This document shows positions 37,636 through 51,600 of a stretch of 64,000 bases of DNA, piece by piece. Within the stretch, counting starts at the first letter, position 1. Each line of letters opens with the position of its first letter. Location of the stretch: the NCBI GenBank assembly GCA_905250075.1, contig CAJNOP010000083.1:209393-273392 (forward strand), given 5' to 3'. The stretch comes from Rotaria sp. Silwood1. Taxonomy: Eukaryota > Rotifera > Eurotatoria > Philodinida > Philodinidae. The notes under the pieces were generated by a model, which worked only from the letters and a program-made list of their open reading frames with translations, ran no database searches and was not told the DNA's origin. Position numbers and translations under genes: made by a program.

Positions 37636-40600
37636 ATGAATGAAAGCAGTAGGAACACAACGATAAGAGAAAAGTCCCATTATTTCAATCTTCTTCGAAA
37701 TTTCGACAACATTTTAAAATTGATAAGTATTTTGAATAATACTGATAGTGTGGAACAAAGAACTTGGATTGCCGAAGATGTTGACTCAATCTGCGTTAAT
37801 GTGATCAATGATCTGAATTCGATAATCAAGAAAATGACTCCTCAGAGATGCGCGATGTTTCTCATTAACTTATTGAACACACTTATGCATATCTGTGCTG
37901 TCGATGAATCTGATATCATCATATCAAAATCAAATTTTCAAGAAATGGTTGCTCTAGTATTCGATCGTATATTGGAAATTTATGTTAAAGAGAAAGATAG
38001 TTGCCAAGAGTACGCCACGGATATGTTAGACTCGATTCTTATGAATCTTGCTAAAAATGATTTTGTTGAACGATGTCATAAACGGCTCCTTTCAAACAAA
38101 ACGGCATCAACTACAGGTAATGTTCTTTATGATTGTTAATAGTGAGCTATGTACACGTAATCGATAATGCAAACTTCATGCGGCAAATTAGGGTGTCTAT
38201 AAATGGGTGTAAGTGTGAGTAGACATGCACGAAACCCAAAACAGTTTGAGGTTGGTGAGTTTCGTCAAATGAGTTTGTGTTTGTGTTTGATTATTGAGTT
38301 CGAGTTGCAACTTGGATTCGGGTTCAGTACTACAAGTAATCAAATGATTTAAATTTAAGCTTAGTCCTACTTCTGCCTATATCATTTTCTTCCAAGGATA
38401 CACGAGTTCCAATCGTAATTGGAATTCTAACCAAGTTCACTCAAGTTAAAGAATTGGCATTAGTGCATCCCTGAAAGAAAATGACATAAGCAGAAGTAGG
38501 CCTAATGTTAAACTTGAATCATTCGTTGACTTTTAGTATCGAGCCGAAATCAAACGCAAGTCCAAAGTCAAACTTATTGAACTAAATTCCAATTCATTTT
38601 GTCGACCCCGAACTTCCAAACAGTTTCGGCTTGAGTTTGATGCATGTCTTGCTGTGATTATGGATTAGAGCTCAGCAAGGAATCTATTTTAGAATCGTCG
38701 TCGGGATCAACTAAATATTTGGCAAAAATTCAGTTGATCCCGACAACGACTTAGAAGTCAACTCCGTTCAGGGCTCTAGTATCAATCGGTGCGTTGGGGA
38801 GTGTTGGTCTTACCTTCATCAACAGCCACAGCTATAACGACAAACTCACCCAAAACCACTTTCATGCTCACACATAGATTCAAACCTTACACACCACACA
38901 GTAGTTTTTTATTCAAACGTATTCGACTATTTTTCGAGAATTTTCGTGCAAAATAAGAGCCGAAACACATATAGACCCATATCTATAGCTAAATTTAACA
39001 GTTTCTTTTCTAATTATTTTATCATAGCTTTTAAAATATTTTGTCCAGCCAATACATCGACCTAAAGAAACAACAGTCATACCTTTAGATTAGAGCTGGA
39101 AGGTAGATCGATTTGATTCCGAGAGATGCAGTTCCTCTGGGGTTCAGGCTTATCCAAAGATATGATCCCATATTGTCTCTGCAATATTCGTACAAGAAGT
39201 AATAAGATAATCATATAATTTTTGACAAAAAATTACTACAGCCGATGTCTAATAAAATGATGCTTATTTCAATACTATTTACTACCAAGTGTATGTGATA
39301 AAAGAATGGAATTCAACTGTCGTTGACTTAATACCTATAAAAAAACAACGTAGATGCAGCCAATATTTAAGTCTGAGTGGCTTATTAGAGAAGAACTAAG
39401 CAGAATCACGTTGAGAATTAATTAGCAGTGAAGAAGACAGTCGGAAGTGTTCGAAGAATAAAGATAGAGTACCCATGATGAGAGGGTGTATCGAGAAAAA
39501 CTCAGAGTACCTCATGAAAAACTAAGGAAAAACAGCTAATGTACAGCGAACATTATGCACAATTGTAATACTTTGAATCACTTAGGTTCTATGGCAATCA
39601 ATGAACAATTCTCAAACGACAGAAACGGTTATTTTAAAGAAGTCGTAAAAATTTACATAGAATGTGCTAATGAATTTGCTTTCTCAGCAGTGATTCGATC
39701 GGCGTATGAATTTAGTAAAAACTATTACTTTGTTATGAAATCTCTGCTGGAGTTTACTGATGATTGTCTGAGCAATATGGACAACTACGTTTTCTCAACA
39801 CTACTAGAAGTAATAACTAGTATTTTAGGCCTTATATGGAACCTGACCGACAAAGTTGCACTTGTTCCCATGTTTGTTGATGTCGGTTATGCTGAAAAAA
39901 CCATCCAATGGATTGGTACAGGTATATTCGCGTCTCACATTGACGAACTGGGTGAGTCCATATTTTCTATTCTTTACAATTTATCGAGAGACAAGAAAGG
40001 TTTCAAACAACTACGAGAAAAAATGGCATTCGACACTTTGATGGAACGTAAGCAGTTAGTCATTGACGCAAATAATTTCGAGTTGAGAGAAGCATTTGTC
40101 ACGTCATTGGTTGCACTGGCTACAAGTGATGAGGAGCAAGAAGAAAACAAAGAACTCATCCTTCCAGTCAGCAGAGAATGGTTCAAATGGAGTAAGGAAA
40201 TTGCTGAAGAGCCCAGCTTAAGAGGTCATGGATATCACTTGTCAGAATTGCTGGAATTATTGCAGCGTGCTTTCTCGAACAATTCTATAATAAAAGATAC
40301 TATGAGTAATGAATCGCATGTCGCAACGAAATCGATTCAGTTCTTCGCACAACTTCTCTTATCTATTTATGGAGCATTGTTGGATCCGGAGGCAAATGAA
40401 CTTGAGAAGCGCGCTGTAAAGTCTTTACTTAAAATCCTATTGCGCCTCTCCAATTATTCGGAGTATCGAAAAGAATTAGCTAAACAAAATTATTTGTGTA
40501 TAATCATTGAAAGTCTCTCCAAGCGTCCAAAACAAGATGTTGCCAGGCGCATCTGGTCTAATCTTCGGCTAGAAATGCCACACGACGAACCGAAGATAGA

Positions 40601-41084
40601 AAAGTCTTCGATGATCTACATCAGTTATAATTGGACCAATAAGAAATTTTGTGAAGAATTTGTGAAGGAGTTGAAGAATAAAATAACAATTCCAATTTGG
40701 GTCGACTATGAACAAGTGGATGAGTGGGACAATATATGGGAATACTTAGCCGAAGCGATTGAATCGGCAACAGTAATTATCGTCATAGTGTCAACGGCCT
40801 ATGGCCAAAGCACTACTAACTTCCAAGAATTAGCCTTCGCAATCTCTACAGATAAATTGCGGGATGAAAAGAAAAGGTTTATTATAGTCAAGGCTGAGCC
40901 AAATTTTGATTTCAATCGATGCTGGATGCAGGAATTGCTACAAGATAAGACTCAGGTTCTCTATAAAGAGAGAATTAGCGACATGGCTACTGAAGTATAT
41001 GATCATATTGTACTATCGAAGAATTCACTGATCTCATGCTTACCTCGTGGCACTGCAGGATCACAAGTTTGTACAGTTATGTAA
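37636..41084 (+). CDS. ARM-repeat protein with C-terminal TIR domain and possible CaaX box
   Basis: Two exons, 37636-38116 and 39586-41084, are joined by a 1,469-bp GTAATG...TTAG intron; together 1,980 nt, 659 residues. Residues 1-500 are alpha-helical with ARM/HEAT-like character (for example LLEVITSILGLIWNLTDK, LLKILLRLSNYSEYRKEL). The TIR domain starts near residue 503: box 1 MIYISYNWTNK, then PIWVDYEQV, VIIVIVSTAYGQS and RFIIVKAEP. A Glu in NFQELAFA (about 575) sits where SARM1-type TIR NADases carry the catalytic Glu; whether the domain cleaves NAD is inferred. SARM1 shares the ARM-TIR order but has SAM domains between, absent here. The last four residues, CTVM, fit a prenylation CaaX box and would place the protein on membranes. 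A TTTTAG just before the ATG may mark a 5' UTR intron. Confidence 0.85.
38221..38649. repeat. Foldback element in the ARM-TIR intron
   Basis: The arm at 38221-38398 is the imperfect reverse complement of about 38473-38649. The ends are AGACATGCA and TGCATGTCT, and inner blocks include GTCCTACTTCTGCCTATATCATTTTCTT against AAGAAAATGACATAAGCAGAAGTAGG. Total length is about 429 bp with a loop of about 75 bp. No ORF, and no clear target duplication. Confidence 0.75.
38697..38750. repeat. Strong hairpin GTCGTCGGGATCAACT
   Basis: GTCGTCGGGATCAACT at 38697-38712 pairs with AGTTGATCCCGACAACGAC at 38732-38750, with a 19-bp loop. It lies 47 bp from the foldback element in the same intron, and is a separate structure. 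Confidence 0.75.
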
Positions 41085-41189
41085 GAAAATGCTTGTCTTG
41101 CTAGCATATACATCGAACTTCTTGTTTTTCAATGAATTTCTTAGAAATAATATTGAAGTGTGAGAATCATTCTAATCTTTCTATTTATA

Positions 41190-41195
41190 AATAAA
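41190..41195 (+). terminator. Poly(A) signal AATAAA
   Basis: AATAAA about 105 bp past the ARM-TIR stop codon. Confidence 0.55.
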
Positions 41196-41647
41196 ATATT
41201 CTGACATTCTCTATCTGTATAGACTTTTTGTTGCATCATATAATAACAAGTTTCTTTTCAAAACCAAATAAGTGGCTAGATCGCATACTAGAATTCTTTA
41301 ACTGAAGCAATTATCCGTTTTCAGCATTCTTGAGAATCAGCGAAGGCACAGTTTTGTGCACGTTCTAAAATAAAATAAAAGCTAAATGCATATGTCACCT
41401 CGGTTGTTCACACATATACACATGAGAATTTATGTGGCATACTTCATACAACAAGAGAGATGACTGAACTAGATACAAGCTAGACGTGGACCGAATGGTG
41501 AATCTTCTATTTGACAGACGCATAATCCTGTGAGGTGAGTTTTCTAGTAAGTCTCGTAAATAATACCAAACATGATTCAACATATATAGATCAGAAGGAT
41601 GTCGATTGTCACGATGATACGCCAGTTGAACCGTAACATGTAAGCTT

Positions 41648-41760
41648 TAGAGTGTCGGTGTGGGTATCGGTTTAGATGTATGTGAAGAAACGACTCACAC
41701 CCTCCGCCATATTTACACTCTCAAGATAGCTACAACCAAATCCACACCTACACCCTCTAT
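41648..41760. repeat. Telomere-like hairpin, degenerate
   Basis: TTAGAGTGTCGGTGTGGGTATCGG faces CCAAATCCACACCTACACCCTCTA, an inverted copy. A further CTCACACCCTCCGCC lies in the spacer. Confidence 0.6.
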
Positions 41761-43870
41761 GCCACAAAAATTGCACAACCAATTTCGTCCATCAAGAAAG
41801 AGGAGAGTAAAACAGAGCTTCTTGTCCTTAAAATGTTGGGTTGAACTGTGTTTTAGTGGAGGCTGCTAGGAAATATAAATAGCTATTATATAATAAAAGT
41901 AGAACAGCACTCTATTATGAAATTCTGCAGTGGAAGACAGTGTATGATAATTAATAACACTTCTGCCCGTGTGTTGTGTTGACTCAAATAAAGCATTAAT
42001 AGAAACGTCACTCTTTTACTCTGTGGATGAGTGATAAACATAGAAAATACTCACAAAATGGACCGGTAAATCGTAAAGGATGTACTGAGATTTTGACCAA
42101 TGAGAAACGTGTATCAAGATGCATTAAAGTAAAAGTGATTCACTTTCCATTAGACAACAACCCATCAAATTTTGCTATCGATTAGAAAGACAAGTGAAAA
42201 GTCATAAAAATAAAGATCTCGTTGAATCATCACTTGATTGATACATATTCTTCACAATACTTAACGGTTTCTGAACATCCATATTTGTTGGATGTTCTAT
42301 AAGAGTACTGAGCTTCATGTGCCACATCGCGTCGAATTTCTGACAAGGGGCAAAAATGTGGTATAGGACAATGAGGCAGGCTTTGCTGGAACTAAAGTTG
42401 AAAAGTCACGTCCCTCTTGCCACCAGTCGAACAGTGAAAAGTTATATTATTCGGACAACCTTTCATTGCCAGTCTTCTATTTTCACTAGAAAACATTCGT
42501 CGGTATTCAATTACATTTTTACTAGAACTAGTATCAGTTTATAGGCTTTGGTGAGTTGTGTAAAAGCCTAATCAGTCTCGATTGCCTAGGTTTGGGGTTC
42601 AGTTGCAGTTGTTTTCATCCATTACTCATAAAAGTTTACCCTGCTGGTCAATCACCGATTAATTTCTGCTTATTCTATCCAATAGTTGCTCAAATATTGA
42701 TTTTTTTCTCTGCTACTACGATTTTATTATCGTATCAATGATCCACGTTGCAACCGTACAGACAATGTTTCGAGTTACAAATTCATATTATCAATGGGAG
42801 TGTGTCTTGACACGACTACGAAATCCTTGAAATGATAGATAACTATGATCAGTTCTTCAACAATTACGAACGTTTTACTGAATTTTGTCAATAATACCTG
42901 GACACTCAAGTAATAGACATTTATTTTTGAAAATGGAATAATTGAAGAATTTTAGCTTGGAATTTCATCTGTGAATAGATAAGTTTGAATGTCGCACGCG
43001 AGTCTTCTCTTCATGCGCGCCCACAAGTCATTTTTTTAATAATAAGAGTCTTAGTGGTAGCCGTTATGATAATACTGGAGCTATAGTAGTTTTATTTATT
43101 ATTTCCTACTTAGGAAATTACATAACCGATACATCTCTTATTTATCAGCTAATTCATTATCAATTTTATCATCTATTTCACTTTTTTTTATATTAACAAC
43201 ATTTATTGTATTTTTCCTTGTATTAATCAATGAGCTAGTGTTGAAATAATAGATAATCGAGATATTGGGTTTAGTCCTGGTGCTTTATCAATTATTTCAA
43301 TTGAAATGTTTTTCTATAGAGGATAATTATATAAAATTATATGATATTGAAGTAAAATTATTTATTATGTTGAAGGTGATCAGTTGTTTAATACGTCATT
43401 GTGTAAGAGAAAAATAGGAAGATTTTTGTTTGTTATTGATATACGCAATGTACACTTAATCATTTTTTGTTTAATAATTTGATCTTGCCTAAAAAGATTT
43501 TCATTAATTGAAGTATTCAAATCAAATAATTATTTATTACATAATTATATGAGTGACAACAAATGAAATCTATCGATTAAGATAAAGAAAAATCTGGAGA
43601 GTTTAATAACTTTATCATTAGAAAACTCATATGCCTTTATTCATTGTACAAATAAAACTTTTTATCCATAGACGTGTCATTCGTTCGCCATAAACATGGT
43701 CTTGTTCATATTATAAATCAAATTCTTTCATTCCATGATGACCTAGACAACGAAAATAAAATCAAATTCAATGTTTGCAAAAATCAAATGTTTTAGGTAA
43801 ACGATTAAACTTTAAACGACAATCTTTATGATACATTTTGAACAGTAAACTCACAAGGGCACCACATCAT

Positions 43871-44245
43871 GAACCTTGTTCCGGTTTCAATGATTTTTTT
43901 TGCCTCTAAATACTGCATTAGGTTTTAATAAAAACTTTCAAAGGATTTGACTAGGCTATCGGATTTTAATTTGAAATTTTGCCCAGGTAGAGAACTCAAC
44001 TAGACTAACCTTCATAAAGAAAAATCAAGTTTTGAACAAAAAAGGCTCTTTGAGATATGAAGTTTTCAAGATATAAATCCTTTTGGGTAGATAGTGTCTA
44101 CAACAAGCGCATTTTGAAAACTTCATATCTTTAAATCTCAAGAGAAACAAGAATCCCTTTAGAATTTTTATTAGAACACTATGCAGTATCTATCGGCAAA
44201 AAAAAATCATTGAAACCAATAGGGAATATCTGTATGAGAAGGTTC
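43871..44245. repeat. Foldback element with nested inner palindrome
   Basis: Outer arms: GAACCTT at 43871 and AAGGTTC at the right end, then GGTTTCAATGATTTTTTTTGCC facing the inverted GGCAAAAAAAAATCATTGAAACC near 44192-44214. An inner palindrome centred near 44090 pairs GATATGAAGTTTTCAAGAT with TTTGAAAACTTCATATC. No ORF. Confidence 0.7.
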
Positions 44246-47200
44246 TCTCGTCAGCAATGGAGAGAATTCCGAATAATCTAAACGTATCTTTTTTTCTCAG
44301 TAGAATGAAAAGATATGATTACAAAAAGTCTATTCATAATTTAGTACGACAACGCTATAACTGAGAAGAAAACATGGGTAGATGTCGTGTAAGTCTACTT
44401 GCTCAGTATGAATGGGCCATAGGAGGAGAGATGCTAAGAATGTGACTCATTCTTTTCAAACCAATTTTTTTTAATATTTAAATGCTATCTGATTAGATTC
44501 GCCGTTGTGAAATAAAATGATACTTAGCTATCATACAACAAGAATTAATTGAGATTCATGAAAGAACTTTGAATATGTACTCAATCTATCAATCAGAACT
44601 ATGAACCGTATATAACTAATTCTCATAATCATTTTCGATCGAAATTTAACTTGTTTTTATTACTCCAAGACTCACAAATTTAAACATAAAATAGCTATTA
44701 AAAAAATTCAATTAGAAAATATCATGTTAAAAGAACCGTGTAAAATTAAACTAAACAAAATTCAAATTCAAGTTATATTTTTCATATATTGAATATAGCG
44801 TTCATCAATATTTCAATATTAACTATTTTTTGAATAATTTGTCCAATAGTCATTGTTTTCACGTAATATTTATCGAATAAATTATGTTTAAATAATTCCA
44901 TACTGTGATAAATATAACAATGATGTATTCATATTGTAAATTCAAATTAAATAAAATTAAATTAACGATAAAAATAATAAAAAGAACAAGATAGTTACTA
45001 TTCTTGACATAAGTGGATAATCATCACCAAATGTTAGTAAAACACACTAAAAAATAATCATAAATTCTCCTTAAAAAATGACAAGTCATAGTTTAAGACA
45101 ACTATCTAACGACAAAAATATTCTTTAAAAATTTATTTATAGAATTAAGAAAATAAAATACAGCTGTTCGGTTTTTTTTTATGATTGGTTAATGTCGCTT
45201 TTTTGATGCTTTTTGAAAGGAGGCTACTAAATGTAAGCTATTGTATTGGATAAAACATGTATTTCGTATCTTAACAATAATTTATGTACATATTGCAATG
45301 ATTAATTTAAGAAAATAATATAATTTTAATAAAAACAAGAAATATATCTACTGATGATAATATAAGATCTAATGAAAATAAAGAAATGATGATATAAATT
45401 TCAAATTAACTCATTAACAAAATATTGCATTAACAGATGGACATGTTTATAAATTATTACCTCATGATTAAAAAGATCAATAAGGATCAAATATTTAAGT
45501 AATATATTTTTATTTCACCGTATACACTTTCTTTATCTGATATGTTAATATTTTTATTTTCCATATAAATGAAAATACTTTTTTACTTAATGTTAATTTC
45601 ATTTGACAATAAGATATAAATATACATAAAAAACAAAACGAGAACAATGTATGTTCTTGAAATATTTTATTTTAATATTCTAAGAATCTAATACATCAGA
45701 AAATAGATGTTTTCGTAGAGAAATTCAAGATTATTTTTCTAATTATCGCATGAAAAAAAATACTAGATATGTTATTCTTTCTTCTAGATTTATCTATTCT
45801 CTATCATAACATGGTTGGTTTTTTTTTTCTTCTAGCTCGTTCTGTGAATGGCAAGCATTCCGACCGTGTAAAAAAAAAACATCGGCATTAGGTTTTCTTA
45901 TCTAATGAGTCATATTTTATAGCCTTCAACCATTACCACCCTTCACTTAGTTCCATCATCGCTACTATTATCAGAAGACGACACGTACATCTCGAGGCCA
46001 TCGCTATCCATGATGGTTGCTCTCAGTCAACAATGAATACTACATATACAAGACAGGTTTGTTTCGTTACTCAATTCTGTTGATGTATGCATAGAAAAAA
46101 AAAAAAGGACGATCGAGAAAACTACATTAGTTATTGATGTTATTTGTGTCAGAGACAGCGTTAATGTTATTGTACAGCTGTTGCCTTGAAAAAATCCCTT
46201 ATTCATTTAAGATAAAAACGTAAAGGTGAGTGTTGAATATATAATTTTTCTCTCCGAAAAGGAAGATGACATCTTTCTGTAGTATTAAATATTGGTAGTT
46301 ACTAAACTATTAACACAAAAATTAAAAAGAAAAAAAAAGATTGACAAGCAAATATATAAATTCTGTCTTAATAAATGAAAAAAATGATGATTATTGACCA
46401 TTTTTATACTTTTATATAATTTAGTAAAAACTATGTAAAAATAATTGGCTTCATGAAATGAATGATTAGTTAGCGAATAAACAGTAATAATTGTTCGCAT
46501 TGATAAGGCTCTTTTTTGTCTGAATAAACAAATGCGACATATGCAGTAGAAAATTGAAGATAGAGCCTGAAATAACATTGTTTTTTTTCATTAGTAATGC
46601 GAATATATTTCAGTCAAATGGTTTCATATGTTGACATGTTCTTGTTCGAATCTTCCCAAAAGCACTGTTTCTGATTCAATAAATTTTACCTATGACAGAA
46701 ATAGTCGTCAATGGGAAGCAAAGTAAAATATAAGGCTCTAATGGGTGAGAGAATCTTTGCATTCTTCAAAGAAATCTCGCAATCATTGTTGCCACAAAAT
46801 TTTGAATATTTTCTTTTTATTGTTTATTTTCTTTTTTTTCGTTTCTATTTCTTGTTACAAATACTTATTCATATGTATTTATAAAAGCAAAAGAGTCGAA
46901 TAAATATTGTTTGTTAACGTGAGTATTCATCTAATGATTATGACTTGTCTGAAAATCTATATAGGATAATTATTCAGTGATGATGTACGATAATAAATAT
47001 AGATTTTATATTCGTTTTCTTTTACATCGTAGAAAAAAATCCTTCTATCGAAATTGAAGAATATAAAAAAAAGTCGTTGGTTTTTTTTTGTTGTTTTCGT
47101 AATTAGATATCGATCATGACATTTTTATTATATTTTTTTTAAAAACTATATCAAAATATGGACGATAATATTAGCTCATGTATTCATTCTTATGAGACAT

Positions 47201-48692
47201 GTCGTTTTGTTTAATCAACCATGACAACGACGTTTCATTACTGGAACTATATGGTTTATTTTCTTTTTTCTTCGTCGTCACAAGTTTTCGATGTACGCAA
47301 GAAGAAGAGAAAAAAAACCAAAGATCAATCATGAGTAGTGTTTTATATAATTAAAAACTCGTTGATTATCTATGAATTTAGTTAAATTAGATATTTAGAA
47401 TAAAGTTCATGTGTATAGTCTTGGTTTTTTTTTCTCTTTCGTTTCTTTTTTTCAATCAACTTTTTTTTGCTCTTCAGTATCTTCGCCATGTTTTCGTTCT
47501 TTCTCTATTTGCATGTTTTTTTTTGTTTCTTTTTATATATGATTTTTGTTTTTCGCATATAAAAAAAAAAGAAGTCAATAATAGCGTCTTGCACATGCAA
47601 CTACGCGTGTATATATATATGCATCCTTATCTTTGACAACATTCGTTATTTAACTAACACTATAACTAATCATCAATTTCTGAGGTACCTTTTATTAAAT
47701 CAATAACCATAAATGAGGAGTAACATACAACTAATAAGCATAGAAAAAAAAAAGACCAATCAGGTGTAGTCGTTTTCATATTCTATTTGGTATTTCTTTG
47801 TGGTTTGTCAACATTTATCGCTAATAGAGATGATGGATGAATTTGTGTCTGTTGTTGTTATTAGTTCTAGCTAAAGATAAGACATATGTGTAGTGTCTAA
47901 GACAATAACTAGCAGAAAAAGAAAGGAACATCTATGTATGGTATTAGAATTATTTGCACATCAGATAATCACTTATCCGTTTTTCTTTTGTCAACTTGAC
48001 TTTCAAGAATTTCTTACATATTTCATCAAAGAACAAAATTTTTATTTATTTCATACTATTTATTTTTTGTGAGAAATAAAAGAAAAAGAGAAATGTTAGT
48101 ATTTCGATTTGCGATAAATTTTTAGTTCAAGGATATTTATTATGATATACAATCGATTGTTTTTTTTCGTCTTTCTTTAACTTAGTTGAAAAAAAAATAT
48201 ATAAATATGCATTTATGATTTGTTTTAAGTATGATAAATACTCGACAAGTCGAGTTTTCTTTATCATAGAAAAAAAAAACCCATTCTCCTTTGATTAAGA
48301 GTATTTCTAACATAGTAAATATTCTTTTCCTTCTTTCTATCTTTAAGGACAAATATATGCAGACATTAGATTTCATTTTTATTAATATTTGCAAGTTGAT
48401 TAACATGCATTAAAATCATATAAGACATAACGTTTAATATATATATTCTTTTGAAAAAAAAAGTATTCTTTTATGGTTTTTTTGTTTAACTATGAAAAGT
48501 TCTGTTTGTTGAAGTTGCTTTCAACTTAACTGTCACATTCTGATGTGCATATATAGTTTCTTTTATTTATTTATTTATTCTATTTTAGGACAAGTTTTAT
48601 TGAAATATTTCGATGGTATTGACAAGCAAGTCGTCCATCAACATCTTTTATATTAATTTAAAGAAGACTATGCGTTTAACATTTAAATCGTA

Positions 48693-51600
48693 ATGCTCAT
48701 CGGGCGTTTTCTGCTCATTATTATTATTATGCTTTGGACATTCATATTTGATGTAATTACAATTGAAGATAAAAATGAACAATCGAAATTAATTGTTATA
48801 CCAACTAATTTATTATTATTATATAATCAAATAGAATGTCAAGAAGCATGTTCAAATAATTATTGTTTAAAATATACTTTCTTACATAAAAATTGTACGA
48901 AATTAATACGTGATCAATGTGATTGTTGTACTGTATGTCTTCGAAATGAAAGTGAAATATGTGGTGGAAAATTTCATGTTTATGGTATATGTACACAAGA
49001 TTTATTTTGTTATAAATCAAATAAAACAACAAAAAATCTTTCTGAACAAACGGGAATTTGTGTAAAAGGTTTACTATAGTTTTTTTTTATGGATAATGAA
49101 ATATATTTTTTCTTTTTTTGAAATTTTTTAGCATGTTTAAAATTTCAATGTTTATCAATTATTAAAAATAATAAAACCATATGTGAATGTATTAATAGAA
49201 ATGTACCTTGTGATGAAAATTTTGAATATAATATACAAGATAATTGTAATAATCAAACTGATCTTGAACAAGAACATGATTCAAGTTCTTTGAAAACTAC
49301 TAATAGTAAGTGTAAATTTTCTTGTGAATGAAATATTACTTATAATTATATTATCTTGTTATCGATTAATTACCTTGACTTTTTTTGCCATAAGATCTTA
49401 AATAAAAACATTAAAGTGATGAGGTCATTTGTATATATCTGGTACAAAATAAAAGACAGAACCAACTGTGATCTTTCTTGTGCCCTATAACTCATGCGAA
49501 AGTATCAATAAATGATTTCAGAACTGTATCATCCATATGCTCTTTTTGTCCTTAATGAAGATTTATTATAGAATAAGTTGTCGAAATAAGTACATATACA
49601 TATGACACTATTTGAATGTCATATAAAAGTAGAAGATTATTTATGAAAGAAAGATATTTTATTGATTAATCTTTATTTCAACTATAGATTATTAAATTAA
49701 TAAACACATTGATAGTAGCTTTTTGGGTACATCTAAGAAGTTGAATAAAAAATTTAAAAAAATAAGTCATTCTTATTTGTTTCATTTATTTTTATTTGCA
49801 TGCTTAAATCTATAATGATAAAATCTAAACAAAAATTTTTTGTTTTTTTTTTTTCTTTTTAGCTAAAGAATTAATCGATTGTTCAAATATTATTTGTAAT
49901 AATACATCAATTTGTTCATCAGATAGTCGATTTGTCGAAGATCATACTCCTTTATTACAAACATCATTATCCCAATCAACAGATCTTTCATCAATCTGTT
50001 GTAAATCTCGAGGTCATTGTGTATGTTCATCTTGTCCTGAAATTATGTGTGGTGAAAATTCCATTATTCAAATATATCGTACAGGCAATCCAAATATTCC
50101 GGGACAATGTTGTACTCAATTTAATTGCATTAAGAGTAGGTGAGAATGGGAGGGAATATACTATGATATTCACAATAAACTATTCACTTAAAGATTAATA
50201 TATATGTACATAGTTTCAAATTGAAATTCGAAAATTAATTTTTTCTGATGTTCTTAAGAAGAAAAAAAACACCATTTTCACAATATTCATAGCTCATAAG
50301 AATCTTCATAATATAATTTTTATGTATAAAGGAATAGTGAGTTTTCATCATAGAATTCATTTTTCTTTTTTTTTGCAGAGAAATAATTTGCTCTTTTACT
50401 AAAGATGAAATCAGCTGGTAATATCAGACAGATAATATCTGTTAAGTATATATAGATTGTTATTAGAGACTTCTAGATAATGCTGAAATAGCATCTAATA
50501 TGGTATTCAATTACAAATCTTTTAAGTATCAAATTAGAACTTGAAAATATATAAATAATATTTACCGAAAGTAGATATCATTTACTACATCACATAATAC
50601 AACTGATAACATTTTTTTTTATTAGTTCTGTTGTTTTGAAATATAAGCTAATAGAAATCTCTAAAAGAATGAATTCTATGATAAGAATAGTAAAATAATT
50701 TATGATTGTTTGATTCGAGTATTTGAAAATTGTTGAAAAACTGCTGTCATAATTTATATCTCAATAATGAAATTTTTTTGTTTTTCGCTTTACTCAAGAT
50801 TCTCAACAATGTCATCATGATAAAAAAATCTATAATGAGAATGAAACATGGTCAATTGATCATTGTACAACATGTACTTGTCGTGATGGACATGCTGATT
50901 GTGCTATGATACAATGTCCTATTTATACACATTGTGGATATATGTATAAACCAGAAAATGAATGTTGTCCAAAATGTGGAGGTTAGTTAATCTTTTTATA
51001 TCAGTTAGAAAGATTAATTTCTTTTTTTTTTTATTTATTAATATTTACGTAGGTTGTTTAAATGATCGTTTTCATGTTCAACATATGAATTCAACTTGGA
51101 TTGAATCAAATGGTTGTATGCGATGTTGGTGTGAAAATGGTCGATCACGTTGTATAGCTGAAGGATGTATAGCTCCACCATGTGAAAATCCTCGTCAAAT
51201 AGCAAATGTGTGTTGTCCTGTATGTGATGATGATGATGATGATGATGAAAATAAAGGACAATATTCACAAGATCTTGATACAATAACTCAATCAATAATA
51301 CAAACATCAATTTATAAATGTCCAATATTAAATAATTGTTTACTTGTATGTGAACATGGTTTAACTAAAGATGAACATGGTTGTTTTCAATGTGCTTGTT
51401 CAACGATGTCATGTCCAACACCATTATGTACACTTAAATTTGATAAATTATCAAAACAATATTGTTTATGTAAACCACCATTAAATACTAATTGTCAACA
51501 ATTTTATTGTGATAAACATTGTCCATATAGTTATTCAATTGATAAAAAAACTGGTTGTCCATATTGTGCTTGTAATTCATGTCCACAATTAATATGTAAA

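Larger units (their letters stand above)
41085..48692. other. Long AT-rich gene-poor stretch
   Basis: About 7.6 kb without a gene I can support. It holds a telomere-like hairpin (41648-41760), a foldback element (43871-44245) and many A/T runs. The last kilobases probably include the promoter region of the CRIM1-like gene, but no motif can be assigned. Confidence 0.5.

Noticed and set aside
38860..38900. CA-rich tract as partner of the GGGTGTAAGTGTGAG at 38203-38220
   Set aside because: Pairing is weak and the distance large, so it was not counted as a telomere-like hairpin.
45943..46011. 22-codon minus-strand ORF with an acidic Ser-rich peptide
   Set aside because: Too short, with no flanking splice sites I can defend and no relatives I recognise.
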